From contig NZ_JACVEE010000010.1 in the NCBI RefSeq assembly GCF_015355755.1, positions 1 to 41,808 on the forward strand: a DNA stretch of 41,808 nt. Reading direction: 5' to 3'. The notes below the pieces were generated by a model that was not told where the DNA came from, did no database searches, and saw only the letters and a list, made by a program, of their open reading frames with translations. The DNA comes from Nocardia sp. XZ_19_385. Lineage in GTDB: Bacteria; Actinomycetota; Actinomycetes; Mycobacteriales; Mycobacteriaceae. This document shows positions 7,503 to 16,583 of the stretch, in pieces. Every line of letters begins with the position of its first letter. Within the stretch, counting starts at the first letter, position 1. The position numbers and the translations under genes were made by a program.

Positions 7503-9323
7503 TCAGTCGAAGTGTTGCGGCGCGGTGGCCGGCACGAGGTTGTGGTGTTGTGCCAGTGGTACATACCCCTCGCGCCGCCAGGTCACTCGGTGGGGGATGG
7601 GGCCATCGGGCAGCCATGGTTGTGCCTGGACGGCGTCGCGGACTTCCCAGCTGCCGCGTTCGACGACACCGAGGGCGGCGTCGATGACTTGGTAGTGCTG
7701 GGTGCCGCGATGGATGGGCTGGGATTCGACCCACACCACGATCCATTCGCCGGGCGCGAAGCCGACGCGGGATTGCACGGCGTTGATCAGGTCGATGTTG
7801 TGCAGGTGTCCGTCGCCGAAGTTGAAGCCGATCAACGAGTTACACCCGAATTCGGCCTCGCGGATGGTCCACCGGTCGATGTCGGGCAGGTGGCGGTACA
7901 GCAGTGAGAACAGTCCACGTCCCTGACTGTGCATCGATCGCCAGGCGATGGTTTGTTGCATCGTGATCTCGGCGATGGCAAGGGTGTGGCCCATCGCTTG
8001 GAGTTGGTCGACCTGATTGCGGGTGGGCCGGTGTGCGATGGTGTTCAGCTTGGCCTCGGCGCCGGGTGCGAACGCCCACAGCGCTGAGGCCCAGTTGCCC
8101 GCGTATTGGCGCATCGAGGGAAGGAACGACACCAGGTCCGGACGCAGATTGCCCAGGATCGGGAAGAACGCGAGTCCAGCGATGATCGCGACGGTCAGCC
8201 ACGGCGAGGACATGTCGCCGAGGCCGTAACCGCTCTGGTTGGGGTAGCCCAGGAACAGGAACACGCTCAGGTAGGCGAACAGGATGTTCCACTCCAGGGG
8301 CACCGCCAGCGGGAATGTGGAGGTGATGAACGTGTGGAAGAGCACCATCAGCGCGACACCGGCCACGCTGACCCAGTGATTGGTGGAGAACAGCAACACC
8401 AGGGGAGCGAGGATTTCGACGGTGGTGCCGCCGACGTGGGCCAGGGACGAGGCGACTTTGGACGGGCGGATGTCGTGGGGGAAGTCGCGGTAGTGCAGGC
8501 GTTTGATCCACTTGGCCGGCACCCCGGGACTGTTGGAGACCATCGGGGGCACGACGTTGCTGAAGTGGCGTCCGAACTTCGACGCTCCTGCCCCGATCCA
8601 TACCGCGCAGATCAGCAGCTTCGCGGCGATGATCATGTCGACGAAAGGCAGCGCGGCGAAGAAGACCAGCGCCGGCAGATACTGTTCACCGCGGGCGGTG
8701 AGGAAAATGGTCTTGTCCCGCAATCCGCACAGGACATAAAGGATGATCGGCGCGATCAAAAGAGCCGGGTTCACCAGGTCGGAGGTGTTGTCTGGCAGCG
8801 CGGCGCTCAGGGACGCGCTCGGGACCCCGGGCAACAGGATGGCCAGCAGCAGCGAGCCCAGAAACGCCAGGTATAGCAGTACGTCGGCGACCGTGCGAGT
8901 GTCACCGTTGGTCAGCGGTACGCGCCGCCACGGCCGCAGCCGGATCGTTCCAGGCCGGGCGTAGAAGAGGACTCCGCCGGTCATCGGCTTGAATTTGCCC
9001 GCCAGCGGCCCCCAGGATCCGGCGATGCCGATCGCTTCGATCAGTACGGTCCACAGCACCAGTTTCTGGTACACGATCGGCTGGTTCCACCACGTCGCGA
9101 CGTCCCAGAACGGGCCCACGCCCGAGGTCCAGGTTGTCAGCGCTACACCTGCGAGCACCGAAATGAACAGCATCTTGGCCAGGTAGATGGTGTGAACCAT
9201 CTTCGGCGTGCCGAAGCCGTACTCCACCCAGTGCAGGGCAAGGGTTTTCACGCGCTCTTGTAGTGGTTTGTGGAGAAAAGTATCCACATCGACGGGCGGG
9301 AAGTTTCCCGTTTTGAACCCCAT
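7503..9323 (-). CDS. DUF3556-type multi-spanning membrane protein (606 aa)
   Basis: A 606-residue protein starting MGFKTGNFPPVDVDTFLHKP, with a soluble amphipathic N-terminus followed by about eight to ten hydrophobic segments up to roughly residue 415. The last 190 residues are soluble. Length, opening and helix pattern match the DUF3556 family of mycobacteria, nocardiae and rhodococci, whose function is not established. Charged arginines between helices (YRDFPHDIRPSK) recall membrane oxidoreductases of the vitamin K carboxylase-like or DoxX type, but no catalytic motif is certain. It lies between an acyl-CoA synthetase and a CrtI-like enzyme in one operon, which suggests work on a membrane lipid. 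Confidence 0.75.
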   Translation of the reverse strand: MGFKTGNFPPVDVDTFLHKPLQERVKTLALHWVEYGFGTPKMVHTIYLAKMLFISVLAGVALTTWTSGVGPFWDVATWWNQPIVYQKLVLWTVLIEAIGIAGSWGPLAGKFKPMTGGVLFYARPGTIRLRPWRRVPLTNGDTRTVADVLLYLAFLGSLLLAILLPGVPSASLSAALPDNTSDLVNPALLIAPIILYVLCGLRDKTIFLTARGEQYLPALVFFAALPFVDMIIAAKLLICAVWIGAGASKFGRHFSNVVPPMVSNSPGVPAKWIKRLHYRDFPHDIRPSKVASSLAHVGGTTVEILAPLVLLFSTNHWVSVAGVALMVLFHTFITSTFPLAVPLEWNILFAYLSVFLFLGYPNQSGYGLGDMSSPWLTVAIIAGLAFFPILGNLRPDLVSFLPSMRQYAGNWASALWAFAPGAEAKLNTIAHRPTRNQVDQLQAMGHTLAIAEITMQQTIAWRSMHSQGRGLFSLLYRHLPDIDRWTIREAEFGCNSLIGFNFGDGHLHNIDLINAVQSRVGFAPGEWIVVWVESQPIHRGTQHYQVIDAALGVVERGSWEVRDAVQAQPWLPDGPIPHRVTWRREGYVPLAQHHNLVPATAPQHFD

Positions 9324-9392
9324 TGTTCTGACCTTTCTAACAGGCGCGAAGAGGAACCGCGCGCCGACGACCTTTAGCGAGGTGACGCGATA

Positions 9393-10847
9393 TCAGCGAG
9401 TGGCGGCGAATGCGCGGAGCTTTCGTTTGTCGATTTTTCCGACTGGATTTCGCGGGAGCGAATCAAGGAGGTCGATCGAGGTCGGTAGTTTCGTGCGCGC
9501 GAGGGTTTTCGCGCAGTGTGCGAGCAGGTCTTCGGTGTCGATCGATGTGCCGGGCATGGCGACGATGTAGGCCGCCGGGACCTCGCCGAGCACGGGGTCG
9601 CCGGCGGCCACTACAGCAGCCTCCAGGACGCCGGGGTAGCTGTGGAGAACGTTCTCGATCTCTTTGGGGTAGATGTTTTCCCCGCCTCGGATGATCATGT
9701 CCTTGATCCGGTCGACCAGCACGAGGTATCCGTCGGGATCGATGTAGCCGACGTCGCCGGTGTGCAGCCAGCCGTCGATGATCGTTCGTGCGGTGTCCTC
9801 CGGTCTGGCGAGGTAGCCGCGCATGACATTGGCCCCGCGGATCACCACCTCGCCGGGCTCACCCTGTGCGGCGTCGCTGCCGTCGGTATTCTTGATCGCT
9901 ACCGTCTGCCCGGGCAACGGCTTACCCACGGTCCCGGGCCTGCGCGGACCGTCCGGGGGATTCAGTGTCGAGGCGCACGTCCCTTCCGACAATCCGTAGC
10001 CTTCGATAATCGGTACGCCGTAACGGGATTCGAACTTGTCAATCAGCTCCGCGGGCATCGGCGCGGCTCCGCAGATCACCCGGCGCAGCGACGAGGTGTC
10101 CGGTGCTGCGCTCTCCGGTTGCGAGACGAGCATCGCGAAGATGGCGGGGACCGCCGAGAAGTAGGTTGGCTGTAGGCGTTCGACGAGGTCGAAGAGCGCG
10201 GACGCCGAGAATCGGCCCGCGATCGTTGTCTGCCCGCCCGCCAACAGCGGCGACAACACGCTCACCACGATTCCGTTGACGTGGAACAGTGGCAGGATAA
10301 GCAGGCTGTGGTCGGTAACATCCAGGTTCAGCGCCTCCACGATCATCGCGCACATCGCCGCCACGTTCGCGTGGTCGAGCATCACACCTTTGGGCTGGCC
10401 TGTGGTGCCGCTGGTGTAGATGATCAATGCCAACGCCTCGGTGTCCACTGTCGTGGCGTCGGGGATCGCGAGACCACTCTCAGTGGCGCAGACCTCGGCG
10501 ATATCGAGGGTGTCCACCCCGCGGCCGCCCTCGGTGACCACGACCTTCGCCGCGCAGTCCGCAATCTGATATCGGAGCTCGTCGTAGGTCGCGTCCGGTC
10601 GCACGGGGGTGGCCGCGGCGCCCAGACGCCACGTCGCGAACAATACAATTACGAATTCGATCCGGTTGGGCAGAACGATCGCGACGACATCGCCTTCGCG
10701 AATCCCGTGCGCGAATAGCCTCGCCGATGCGATGCGCACCCGCCTCGCGAACGCCGAATTATCGAGTATTTCCCGTTCGTCGGCCAAACACGGACCTGAT
10801 GGATTACGCCTCGCCCGAATGTCGGGCAATTCAACGAGCTGCTGCAC
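9393..10847 (-). CDS. AMP-forming acyl-CoA synthetase
   Basis: A class I adenylate-forming enzyme that activates a carboxylic acid to acyl-AMP and then acyl-CoA. Signature motifs appear in order: the P-loop-like YTSGTTGQPKG, the GYGLSEGTC aromatic/adenine motif, WLHTGDVGYIDPDGYL, the hinge RIKDMIIRGGENIYPKEIE, and the C-terminal catalytic lysine region NPVGKIDKRKL. Length (about 484 aa) is normal. The GTG at 10847 is preferred because GAGGAAGA lies directly upstream; starts at 10886 or 10907 are also in frame. It heads the leftward operon and diverges from a PucR regulator. Substrate class (fatty versus aromatic acid) cannot be decided from the motifs. Confidence 0.9.
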   Translation of the reverse strand: MQQLVELPDIRARRNPSGPCLADEREILDNSAFARRVRIASARLFAHGIREGDVVAIVLPNRIEFVIVLFATWRLGAAATPVRPDATYDELRYQIADCAAKVVVTEGGRGVDTLDIAEVCATESGLAIPDATTVDTEALALIIYTSGTTGQPKGVMLDHANVAAMCAMIVEALNLDVTDHSLLILPLFHVNGIVVSVLSPLLAGGQTTIAGRFSASALFDLVERLQPTYFSAVPAIFAMLVSQPESAAPDTSSLRRVICGAAPMPAELIDKFESRYGVPIIEGYGLSEGTCASTLNPPDGPRRPGTVGKPLPGQTVAIKNTDGSDAAQGEPGEVVIRGANVMRGYLARPEDTARTIIDGWLHTGDVGYIDPDGYLVLVDRIKDMIIRGGENIYPKEIENVLHSYPGVLEAAVVAAGDPVLGEVPAAYIVAMPGTSIDTEDLLAHCAKTLARTKLPTSIDLLDSLPRNPVGKIDKRKLRAFAATR

Positions 10848-10882
10848 TTCTTCCTCACGACCGCTGTGATGGGTATTACATT

Positions 10883-10902
10883 TCACGGTAGGTGTGCCGT
10901 GA
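10883..10902. promoter_or_regulatory. Dyad in the acyl-CoA synthetase/PucR divergent region
   Basis: TCACGG and CCGTGA form a perfect 6-bp inverted repeat around an 8-bp spacer. The dyad sits about 35 bp upstream of the preferred synthetase start and 100 bp upstream of the PucR gene. Position and symmetry suit an operator for the adjacent regulator. If the synthetase starts at 10886 or 10907 the dyad would overlap or enter the coding region, which is a further reason to prefer the GTG at 10847. Confidence 0.4.
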
Positions 10903-11001
10903 TGCACTGACTACGGTCCGCCGCTCCAGAATCGGCGGCGCCTGTTGTGCCGGCGGCACGAAAGTACGAATTCGCCGGCCGCGCTCCGGTACGGTCCGGG
11001 A

Positions 11002-12225
11002 ATGGATCTCGAGGTGGAGACGACCGTCCGCGTCGTCGCCGAGCAGGTCAAGAACGGGCTCGACGCGCTCACATCGGACATGACGACGATGTTCATCGAC
11101 GTCATCCCGGAGTTCCGTCATGACGACGAGGTTCGCCGGCTGATGATTGCCAGCACAGCGTCGAACCTGGCCGCGATCCTCGATGTCCTCGCCCTCGGCA
11201 TCTCGAGGCATGACATCACCGTGCCGCCCGCCGCCGCCGAGTACGCGCGGCGATTCGCCCAACATGGAATGTCGCTTGAGGCTCTGTTGCGCGCCTACCG
11301 CCTCGGCGAGCACATGTTCGTCCAGCACGCGATTGCCGTACTGGCGCAGGAGAATCCACCGACAGAGCGCGCCCTGGCCGCCGCCAGCCACATCGCTCGA
11401 TTGGTCAACGCTTACATCGACCAGGTCATAGAGGGCCTCATCGACATCTACGAAGCCGAGCGGCGACGCTGGGACGCACGCTCGGACAGCAATCGCGGCG
11501 CACAGATCCGCGCGGTCCTCGACACCGAAGACCTCGATCTCGCCTCCGCCGAGCAAATGCTGGCCACTTCACTGCGCGGATGGCATATGGCAGCGGTGAT
11601 CTGGATCGCCAAACCCGTTGCAGGCTCAGCCGATGCGCTTCGTGCTGGTGCAGGCATGCTCGGCGCCGCCACCGGGAAGAGCCCCTTGATGGTGCTGGTC
11701 GACGAACAAAACTGCTGGGCGTGGATCTCCTCCTCCGGCAAACCCGCGCTCGATTCCGACCGACTCGAACACCAGTTGCGGCAGCAACCGCACATCCATA
11801 TGGCAATCGGCGATCTGGGGCCGGGGCTTGCGGGTTTCCGGCAGACCTTTCGCGACGCCCAGCGCGCCCGCAACCTCGCTCTCGCCACGAACCGGCCACG
11901 GCAGCTGACGTTATACAACCGGGTTGCCCTGACAAGCTTGCTGATCGACCGCCTCCCGGACACGCGTGCCTGGGTACATCGGGTATTGGGCGCTCTCGCC
12001 GCCGACGACGAAACATCGGCGCGGCTACGCGAAACGGTGCAGGCCTACCTGGACGCCCGCGGCAGCCTCACCGACGCCGCATCGCGGCTGCACGTACACA
12101 AGAACACCGTTCACTACCGGATACGAAAAGCTGAAGAAGTCCTTGGTCATTCGCTGGCCGCCAACCGTCTCGAAACCGAAGTCGCTTTGCGGCTTTGCGA
12201 GCAACTCGGGCTCGACCGGCTGTGA
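11002..12225 (+). CDS. PucR-family transcriptional regulator
   Basis: A 407-residue regulator with the usual actinobacterial layout. It has an N-terminal RsbRD-like helical sensor (about residues 5-160), a central GGDEF-like segment (about 175-290), and a C-terminal PucR helix-turn-helix (LRETVQAYLDARGSLTDAAS then RLHVHKNTVHYRIRKAEEVL). The ATG at 11002 is chosen from the domain start; the upstream ribosome site is weak. It is divergent from the acyl-CoA synthetase operon, with a 20-bp dyad between them, so it probably controls that operon. The effector is unknown. It resembles the second PucR gene at 13116 only in domain plan. Confidence 0.88.
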   Translation: MDLEVETTVRVVAEQVKNGLDALTSDMTTMFIDVIPEFRHDDEVRRLMIASTASNLAAILDVLALGISRHDITVPPAAAEYARRFAQHGMSLEALLRAYRLGEHMFVQHAIAVLAQENPPTERALAAASHIARLVNAYIDQVIEGLIDIYEAERRRWDARSDSNRGAQIRAVLDTEDLDLASAEQMLATSLRGWHMAAVIWIAKPVAGSADALRAGAGMLGAATGKSPLMVLVDEQNCWAWISSSGKPALDSDRLEHQLRQQPHIHMAIGDLGPGLAGFRQTFRDAQRARNLALATNRPRQLTLYNRVALTSLLIDRLPDTRAWVHRVLGALAADDETSARLRETVQAYLDARGSLTDAASRLHVHKNTVHYRIRKAEEVLGHSLAANRLETEVALRLCEQLGLDRL

Positions 12226-12240
12226 CTGCACAGCGTGACG

Positions 12241-12257
12241 GGCGTCCACGGGACGCC
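12241..12257. terminator. Hairpin after the PucR gene
   Basis: GGCGTCC and GGACGCC pair perfectly around an ACG loop, 15 bp after the PucR stop codon. There is no T-run, so it may be a weak terminator or an mRNA 3' stabiliser. Confidence 0.45.
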
Positions 12258-12539
12258 GAAGGATGGAGTGCATCCTAGTAGCGTTGCCACCGTCGCGATA
12301 TGCCTCATTTACACACAGAGATAATCCCATACCGGCAGAAGGTTATGAATTTCCACAACGGATATTATTGTGGGGCGGGGTTGTCGGTGAATTGTATATT
12401 TCTACGAATGTATTTGAATTTGGCGGTGATTCATCCGAAATCGCATCGAGTAGGAGGGGCGTGCGACTCGGTTCTGGTCTGATGGGGATCGTCCCGAACC
12501 CGGGGCGTGTCAGATGGAACAAACACCGAGGATCGTTGT
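12258..12539. other. AT-rich intergenic pocket with a dyad
   Basis: About 12290-12430 is markedly richer in A and T than the flanks, with runs such as TATTATTG and TGTATATTTCTACG. Inside it CCACAA (12353-12358) and TTGTGG (12368-12373) form an inverted repeat. No open frame here is convincing. The pocket precedes the small secreted peptide gene and is the kind of DNA that Lsr2 proteins bind. It probably contains that gene's promoter. GAGGA near 12528 is the ribosome site. Confidence 0.45.
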
Positions 12540-12719
12540 ATGAACTCCAAAATCATCCGTCCGCTTGTTGTTGCCGGACTCGCAATGTCCGCCGTTGCCT
12601 TCAGTACCGGGGTCGCGGCTGCGCATTCCGCCGCTCCGATCTCCGGGTCGAGCTCCGGCTCGGTGGAGGTATGCCTGCCGATTCCGCTGGGCCCGTTGGA
12701 GTTCAGTCTCTGTCTCTAA
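12540..12719 (+). CDS. Small secreted peptide (59 aa)
   Basis: The ATG at 12540 follows GAGGA. Residues 1-28 are a classic signal peptide: MNSKIIRP, a hydrophobic core VVAGLAMSAVAFSTGVAA, and an AHS/AAP cleavage region. The mature peptide is only about 30 residues: a Ser/Gly linker (ISGSSSGS) and then VEVCLPIPLGPLEFSLCL, whose two cysteines could form a disulfide loop. Similar tiny exported peptides occur in nocardiae, but no function is known to me. It lies alone between two PucR genes, behind the AT-rich pocket. Confidence 0.65.
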   Translation: MNSKIIRPLVVAGLAMSAVAFSTGVAAAHSAAPISGSSSGSVEVCLPIPLGPLEFSLCL

Positions 12720-13115
12720 TCGTCGGTTATCGGGTCGGCGATGGTGGCGCGGCTGTTCGTCACCATCGTCGGCTTGTTGCGTGCCAAGGGCTCGTCGGGA
12801 AACGTCAGGCGGAGGGTCAGACGCCTTCGCTCGCGGATGTATTCAGTCGGCGGAGGCCGGTTGGTCTGCGGCCGGCGAGGTCGTCGTATGTGAATAGTGC
12901 TGGTTGCCAAGCTGATTGAAAGGTGGATCGGGTGTGTCAGTCGGGGGCATACCGGGTTTCGCTGCCATCGGTCAGCTCTCGGCGATCTTGTTAGGATCTC
13001 CAAACCGGCGGAACATTCGTTCTCCCTTGTCACAAGCGGCGAGGCGCGTCAAGAAGTCCTACCCGCCGGTAGCGTTGGGTTCCTGCCCGATGTGCTGTGC
13101 AGGAAAGGAACTACC
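12720..13115. other. Leader region of the second PucR gene
   Basis: This 396-bp stretch has no frame of protein-like composition. A 50-codon frame from 12741 with a hydrophobic start and an arginine-rich end was considered but has no ribosome site. AGGAAAGGAA at 13101-13110 belongs to the PucR gene. No dyad stands out. Confidence 0.4.
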
Positions 13116-14384
13116 ATGTCTGTCACAACCTCTTCCGAGCCGTTTCTGACTTCTTCGGGTCGGCCGGTGTCTACCCCGTTGAAGGATGTGCGGACTGTTT
13201 CTCGTCAGATGGTCGGTCATTTCATCGAGAATGTCGTGCCTTGCGCGACGTTGCCCGGCGAAGCACTCCATGGCGACGTGACAACCATAACCCGGGTGTG
13301 CTTGGAACTGACCCGGAGCATGCTCGATGGGCGAGACCTTCCGGGGCGCACCGAGCGCGTGCGAGCGGCCGCGGCGGGCTGGGCCCGTGAAGGAATTCCT
13401 ATCGACACCATCCAGCACGCGATCCATGAAGGTTTCAAAATCGGTTTCGATCTTATTCTGGCGAATGGTATAACTCAGGACCATGAAACCGTCGCGGGGG
13501 TTGCGCTGCGGTTGATGGAGGCTCTGGACATGATCACCTCGGCGGTGTCGGTGGGTTATGTTCGTGAATTGCGTTCGGTGGTCAGCGAACACCACACGGC
13601 GGTACACACCTTGACCTCGGCATTGCTCGGCGGTCAGAGCACATCGACCATGGCCAGGGAATGCGGTATCGAAGTCGTCGACGAGTATCATGTTGTGGGG
13701 TTGGAGCTTCCGCGACATCCGGATGAGTTCGATTCCGCACTGGACGCGAATGTGGTTGCGCGGCGGAAATTACGACGGGTCCAAGCGGAGCTGGCCAACC
13801 GGTGCGGCGGGAAAGTGCTGTCGCTGCTGAGTGTCGATGGTGGCACGCTGCTGCTACCCGCTCCGCAATTCTCCGATTCTGACCTGGATGAATTGATTGG
13901 CCATTTGTCGACGGCCGCGCACGTGCCGGTCCGGGCCGTGTCGATGACGGCGGCGCATGCGGAAATCCCGATGGTGGCCGAGCAGGTCCATGAGCTCGTC
14001 GATATCGTTCATCGGCTTGGTGGCGAGAGCAGGGTGTATCGCCCGCACGAGTTGGCGTTCGAGTATCAGTTGACTCGCCCGGGCCCGGCCCGCGACTACC
14101 TCAGTTCAGTGCTCGACTCTCTCGAGGCCCATCCGGACTTGCTGCTGACCCTCGAGGTGCATATGGCAACGAACATGCAGCGCAACCTCTCAGCGCGTAA
14201 GCTTCATGTGCACGCGAATACCGTCGATTACCGGTTGAAAAGGATCGGTGAGATCACGGGGTTCGACCCGACGGACCTCACCGGTCTGTGTCATTTACGG
14301 GCCGCGCTACTGATTCGGTCCCATCGCGGACGCAGCGCCGCACGAACTCGGCATTCCCAGCAGGTCGATTCCTTGGCGGGGTAG
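13116..14384 (+). CDS. PucR-family transcriptional regulator
   Basis: A 422-residue regulator starting MSVTTSSEPFLTSSGRPVST, with AGGAAAGGAA upstream of the ATG; the frame before it is non-coding. An RsbRD-like helical sensor spans about residues 25-180 (QMVGHFIENVVPCATLPGEA; AAAGWAREGIPIDTIQHAIH). A middle GGDEF-like segment follows, and the PucR helix-turn-helix is at about 360-410 (QRNLSARKLHVHANTVDYRL). The C-terminus runs past the HTH by an Arg/Ser-rich tail. No catabolic gene is adjacent on the same strand; its nearest neighbours are the small secreted peptide and a convergent TetR gene. Target genes are therefore unclear. Confidence 0.85.
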   Translation: MSVTTSSEPFLTSSGRPVSTPLKDVRTVSRQMVGHFIENVVPCATLPGEALHGDVTTITRVCLELTRSMLDGRDLPGRTERVRAAAAGWAREGIPIDTIQHAIHEGFKIGFDLILANGITQDHETVAGVALRLMEALDMITSAVSVGYVRELRSVVSEHHTAVHTLTSALLGGQSTSTMARECGIEVVDEYHVVGLELPRHPDEFDSALDANVVARRKLRRVQAELANRCGGKVLSLLSVDGGTLLLPAPQFSDSDLDELIGHLSTAAHVPVRAVSMTAAHAEIPMVAEQVHELVDIVHRLGGESRVYRPHELAFEYQLTRPGPARDYLSSVLDSLEAHPDLLLTLEVHMATNMQRNLSARKLHVHANTVDYRLKRIGEITGFDPTDLTGLCHLRAALLIRSHRGRSAARTRHSQQVDSLAG

Positions 14385-14531
14385 GTGCGGCCGCTGCCCT
14401 GAGCAGCTCGGTGACTGCAGTGCCCCGGTCAGGCGCTGCGGCATCGACCGGTCTCGCCAGCCGTCGGGCGGACTACTCCTATCAGATGCGAGATGGGCGC
14501 ACAATGCTCGCTCCGGTCATCCGCGGGTGGA

Positions 14532-15167
14532 CTACCAGGGAAGATCGCGAGCGGGCTTGCGGTGTTCCTCGAACCAGGTGGCGATCATGTCCGCGGTGGC
14601 CGCGATGAGTTCGCGGCGTTCGCGACCATCGACGTCGAGGGCCGAGGCGCGCAGTACCGCGGCGAAGCCGGTGTTGACCACTACCGAGGCCATGACGTCG
14701 TATTTACGGTCATCGCCGGCGCCCAGGATCTGGATCACCAGCACCTTGATCATCAGCCGAAGTCGCGGCTCGAACTCGGGCAGGCCGCTGCTGTAGAACT
14801 GCACGCCGGCGATCAGTGCTCGGACCAACCCGGCGTTGGCGACCAGCACGTCGGTGATGACGCCGATGATCGTTGTGAACATGTCCAGGACGGGCATGTT
14901 CTTGAGGCTGAAAAGCGAAGTGGTGAACGCGGTTTCGATATCGGTGAGCAGCCGATCCAGCAGCTCGTCGACCATCACCGAGCGGTCGCTGAAGTAGCGA
15001 TACACCGTGCCGATACTGACCCCTGCCTCGGCCGCGATGCGGTTGGTCGAGGTCTCGGTGATCCCGCGTTCCCCGAACAATTTCGCTGCGGCGTCGAGGA
15101 TGTGGCTTCGGGTCGCCTTGGCCCGGTCCTGCGTGGGGCGGCGACGGCTACGAGGAGTCGAGGGCAC
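14532..15167 (-). CDS. TetR-family transcriptional regulator
   Basis: A 211-residue TetR protein. The basic N-terminus (MPSTPRSRRRPTQDRAKATR) leads into the DNA-binding domain (HILDAAAKLFGERGITETST, then IAAEAGVSIGTVYRYFSDRS), followed by a helical ligand domain of normal length. It uses GTG at 15167, with AAGGAG seven bases upstream. It lies 84 bp downstream of the ROK gene on the same strand, so the two may be co-transcribed. Its role in the C-glycoside operon facing the ROK gene is possible but not shown. Confidence 0.88.
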   Translation of the reverse strand: MPSTPRSRRRPTQDRAKATRSHILDAAAKLFGERGITETSTNRIAAEAGVSIGTVYRYFSDRSVMVDELLDRLLTDIETAFTTSLFSLKNMPVLDMFTTIIGVITDVLVANAGLVRALIAGVQFYSSGLPEFEPRLRLMIKVLVIQILGAGDDRKYDVMASVVVNTGFAAVLRASALDVDGRERRELIAATADMIATWFEEHRKPARDLPW

Positions 15168-15251
15168 CCCTGTTCTCCTTTCGTGGTCAACACTGAGCCG
15201 GAGGACAGCGTATGCCGCGCCACGTCCGCGAGCTAATGATTCACCGCTGCG

Positions 15252-16547
15252 TCAGGCCTCTTCTTTCGCCATCTCCGGCGTGATGCGGTGCGTCCAGGTG
15301 TCGATGTAGGTGGAGCTGAGCAGCTCATCGATGGCGGTCAGTGCCGCTCCGACGATGCCGGCTTGGTCGGCGTGGGTGCTGAGAACCACTTGGAGGTCGC
15401 GGGTGGCCAGCGGTAGCGATCGTTCGTAGACGACCTTGCGCAAAGAGGGCAGCAAAAGATCGCCCGCTAGGGAGACACCGCCGCCTATGACGATCAGTGA
15501 CGGGTTGAAGAGGTTCACCAGGGTGGTCAGCGCCTCGCCGAGGTGCTGGCCGGCGGCGGAGAGTAATTCCAGGCTGGCCTGATCACCGGCAGCAGCGGCA
15601 TCGCGGACATCGATGGCGGTGAGCTGATAGCCGTCTGCGGCTCGGCGAGCAAGCTCTGGGCTCGTACCGCTTCTGGCCAGCATGGCAGCCTCTTTAGCCA
15701 GGGCGTTGCCACTGGAGTAGGTCTGCAGGCAGCCGACTTTGCCGCAGCGACAGACGCGGTCGGAGTTCGGGTCCAGACACAGGTGCGCGATGTCGCCCGC
15801 TGAACCCTGCGCGCCGCGATGCAGACGTCCGGCGGAGACGAGCCCGGCACCGATGCCGGTTCCGATCTTTACGTAGACGAAGTCGCGGTGCCCGCGAGCC
15901 AGGCCGCTGCGAAGTTCGCCCAAGGCCATCGTGTTGACTTCGTTGTCGACCCAGACGTCGACGCCGAACCGCTCCGCGAGCCGTTCTCGGACCGGATAGT
16001 TGTCCCAGCCGGACAGTATCGGCGGGGAAACAGGTCGGCCACTGGCGAATTCGACCGGGCAGGGGAGTCCGACGCCGATGCCCAGCGGGGGAGCGTGACC
16101 TGAAGATTCGGACAGCAGCTCGTCGAGCATGCGCTCGAGCTCGGCGAATGTAGATTCGGGCCCTGCGGTGGCCGCCCACTGGATCTCGCGGGTGGCCAGA
16201 GGGTTTCCGGCCAAGTCGGTGAGTCCTGCGGTCAAACTGGTGACGCCGACTTCCACCGCGATCACCGTGCCTGCTTCGTGTCGGAAGCGCAGTTCACGCG
16301 GTGAGCGGCCACCGGTCGATCGGCCCTTACCGCCGTAGGCCAGCAGTCCGGTTCCCACGAGGTCGGAGATGCGCTGGGCGACAATCGTTCTGCCCAGCCC
16401 GGTGGCGTCACAGAGGTCATTGACTGTAACGAGTTCGTGAGTACGAACCAGCTCGACGAGCATCGCGGTTGTCTCGGCCGTCGTGGTGCGCTTCAGTCCG
16501 GGCGCCAGTGCGCGCACGGTGGCCTGGCCGTCGGTTGCCCGTTTCAA
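15252..16547 (-). CDS. ROK-family transcriptional regulator
   Basis: A 431-residue ROK repressor of the NagC/XylR type. An N-terminal winged helix (about residues 20-80; TVNDLCDATGLGRTIVAQRI) is followed by a sugar-kinase-like domain. This has VEVGVTSLTAGLTDLAGNPL, VDNEVNTMALGE, KIGTGIGAGLV and the ROK zinc-finger cluster CRCGKVGCLQTY. Such proteins sense sugars or sugar derivatives. The TTG start at 16547 has AAGGAG upstream. It is divergent from the C-glycoside transport and cleavage operon across a 208-bp region holding a long inverted repeat, so it is the likely repressor of that operon. A sugar-type ligand fits the enzymes it faces. Confidence 0.92.
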   Translation of the reverse strand: MKRATDGQATVRALAPGLKRTTTAETTAMLVELVRTHELVTVNDLCDATGLGRTIVAQRISDLVGTGLLAYGGKGRSTGGRSPRELRFRHEAGTVIAVEVGVTSLTAGLTDLAGNPLATREIQWAATAGPESTFAELERMLDELLSESSGHAPPLGIGVGLPCPVEFASGRPVSPPILSGWDNYPVRERLAERFGVDVWVDNEVNTMALGELRSGLARGHRDFVYVKIGTGIGAGLVSAGRLHRGAQGSAGDIAHLCLDPNSDRVCRCGKVGCLQTYSSGNALAKEAAMLARSGTSPELARRAADGYQLTAIDVRDAAAAGDQASLELLSAAGQHLGEALTTLVNLFNPSLIVIGGGVSLAGDLLLPSLRKVVYERSLPLATRDLQVVLSTHADQAGIVGAALTAIDELLSSTYIDTWTHRITPEMAKEEA

Positions 16548-16583
16548 GAAGGTCTCCTTACGTCGCCGGAGGGTTGACTTCCC

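Noticed and set aside
12741..12893. 50-codon frame with a hydrophobic start and an arginine-rich end, a possible toxin-like peptide
   Set aside because: No ribosome site upstream and no partner or antisense RNA could be identified.
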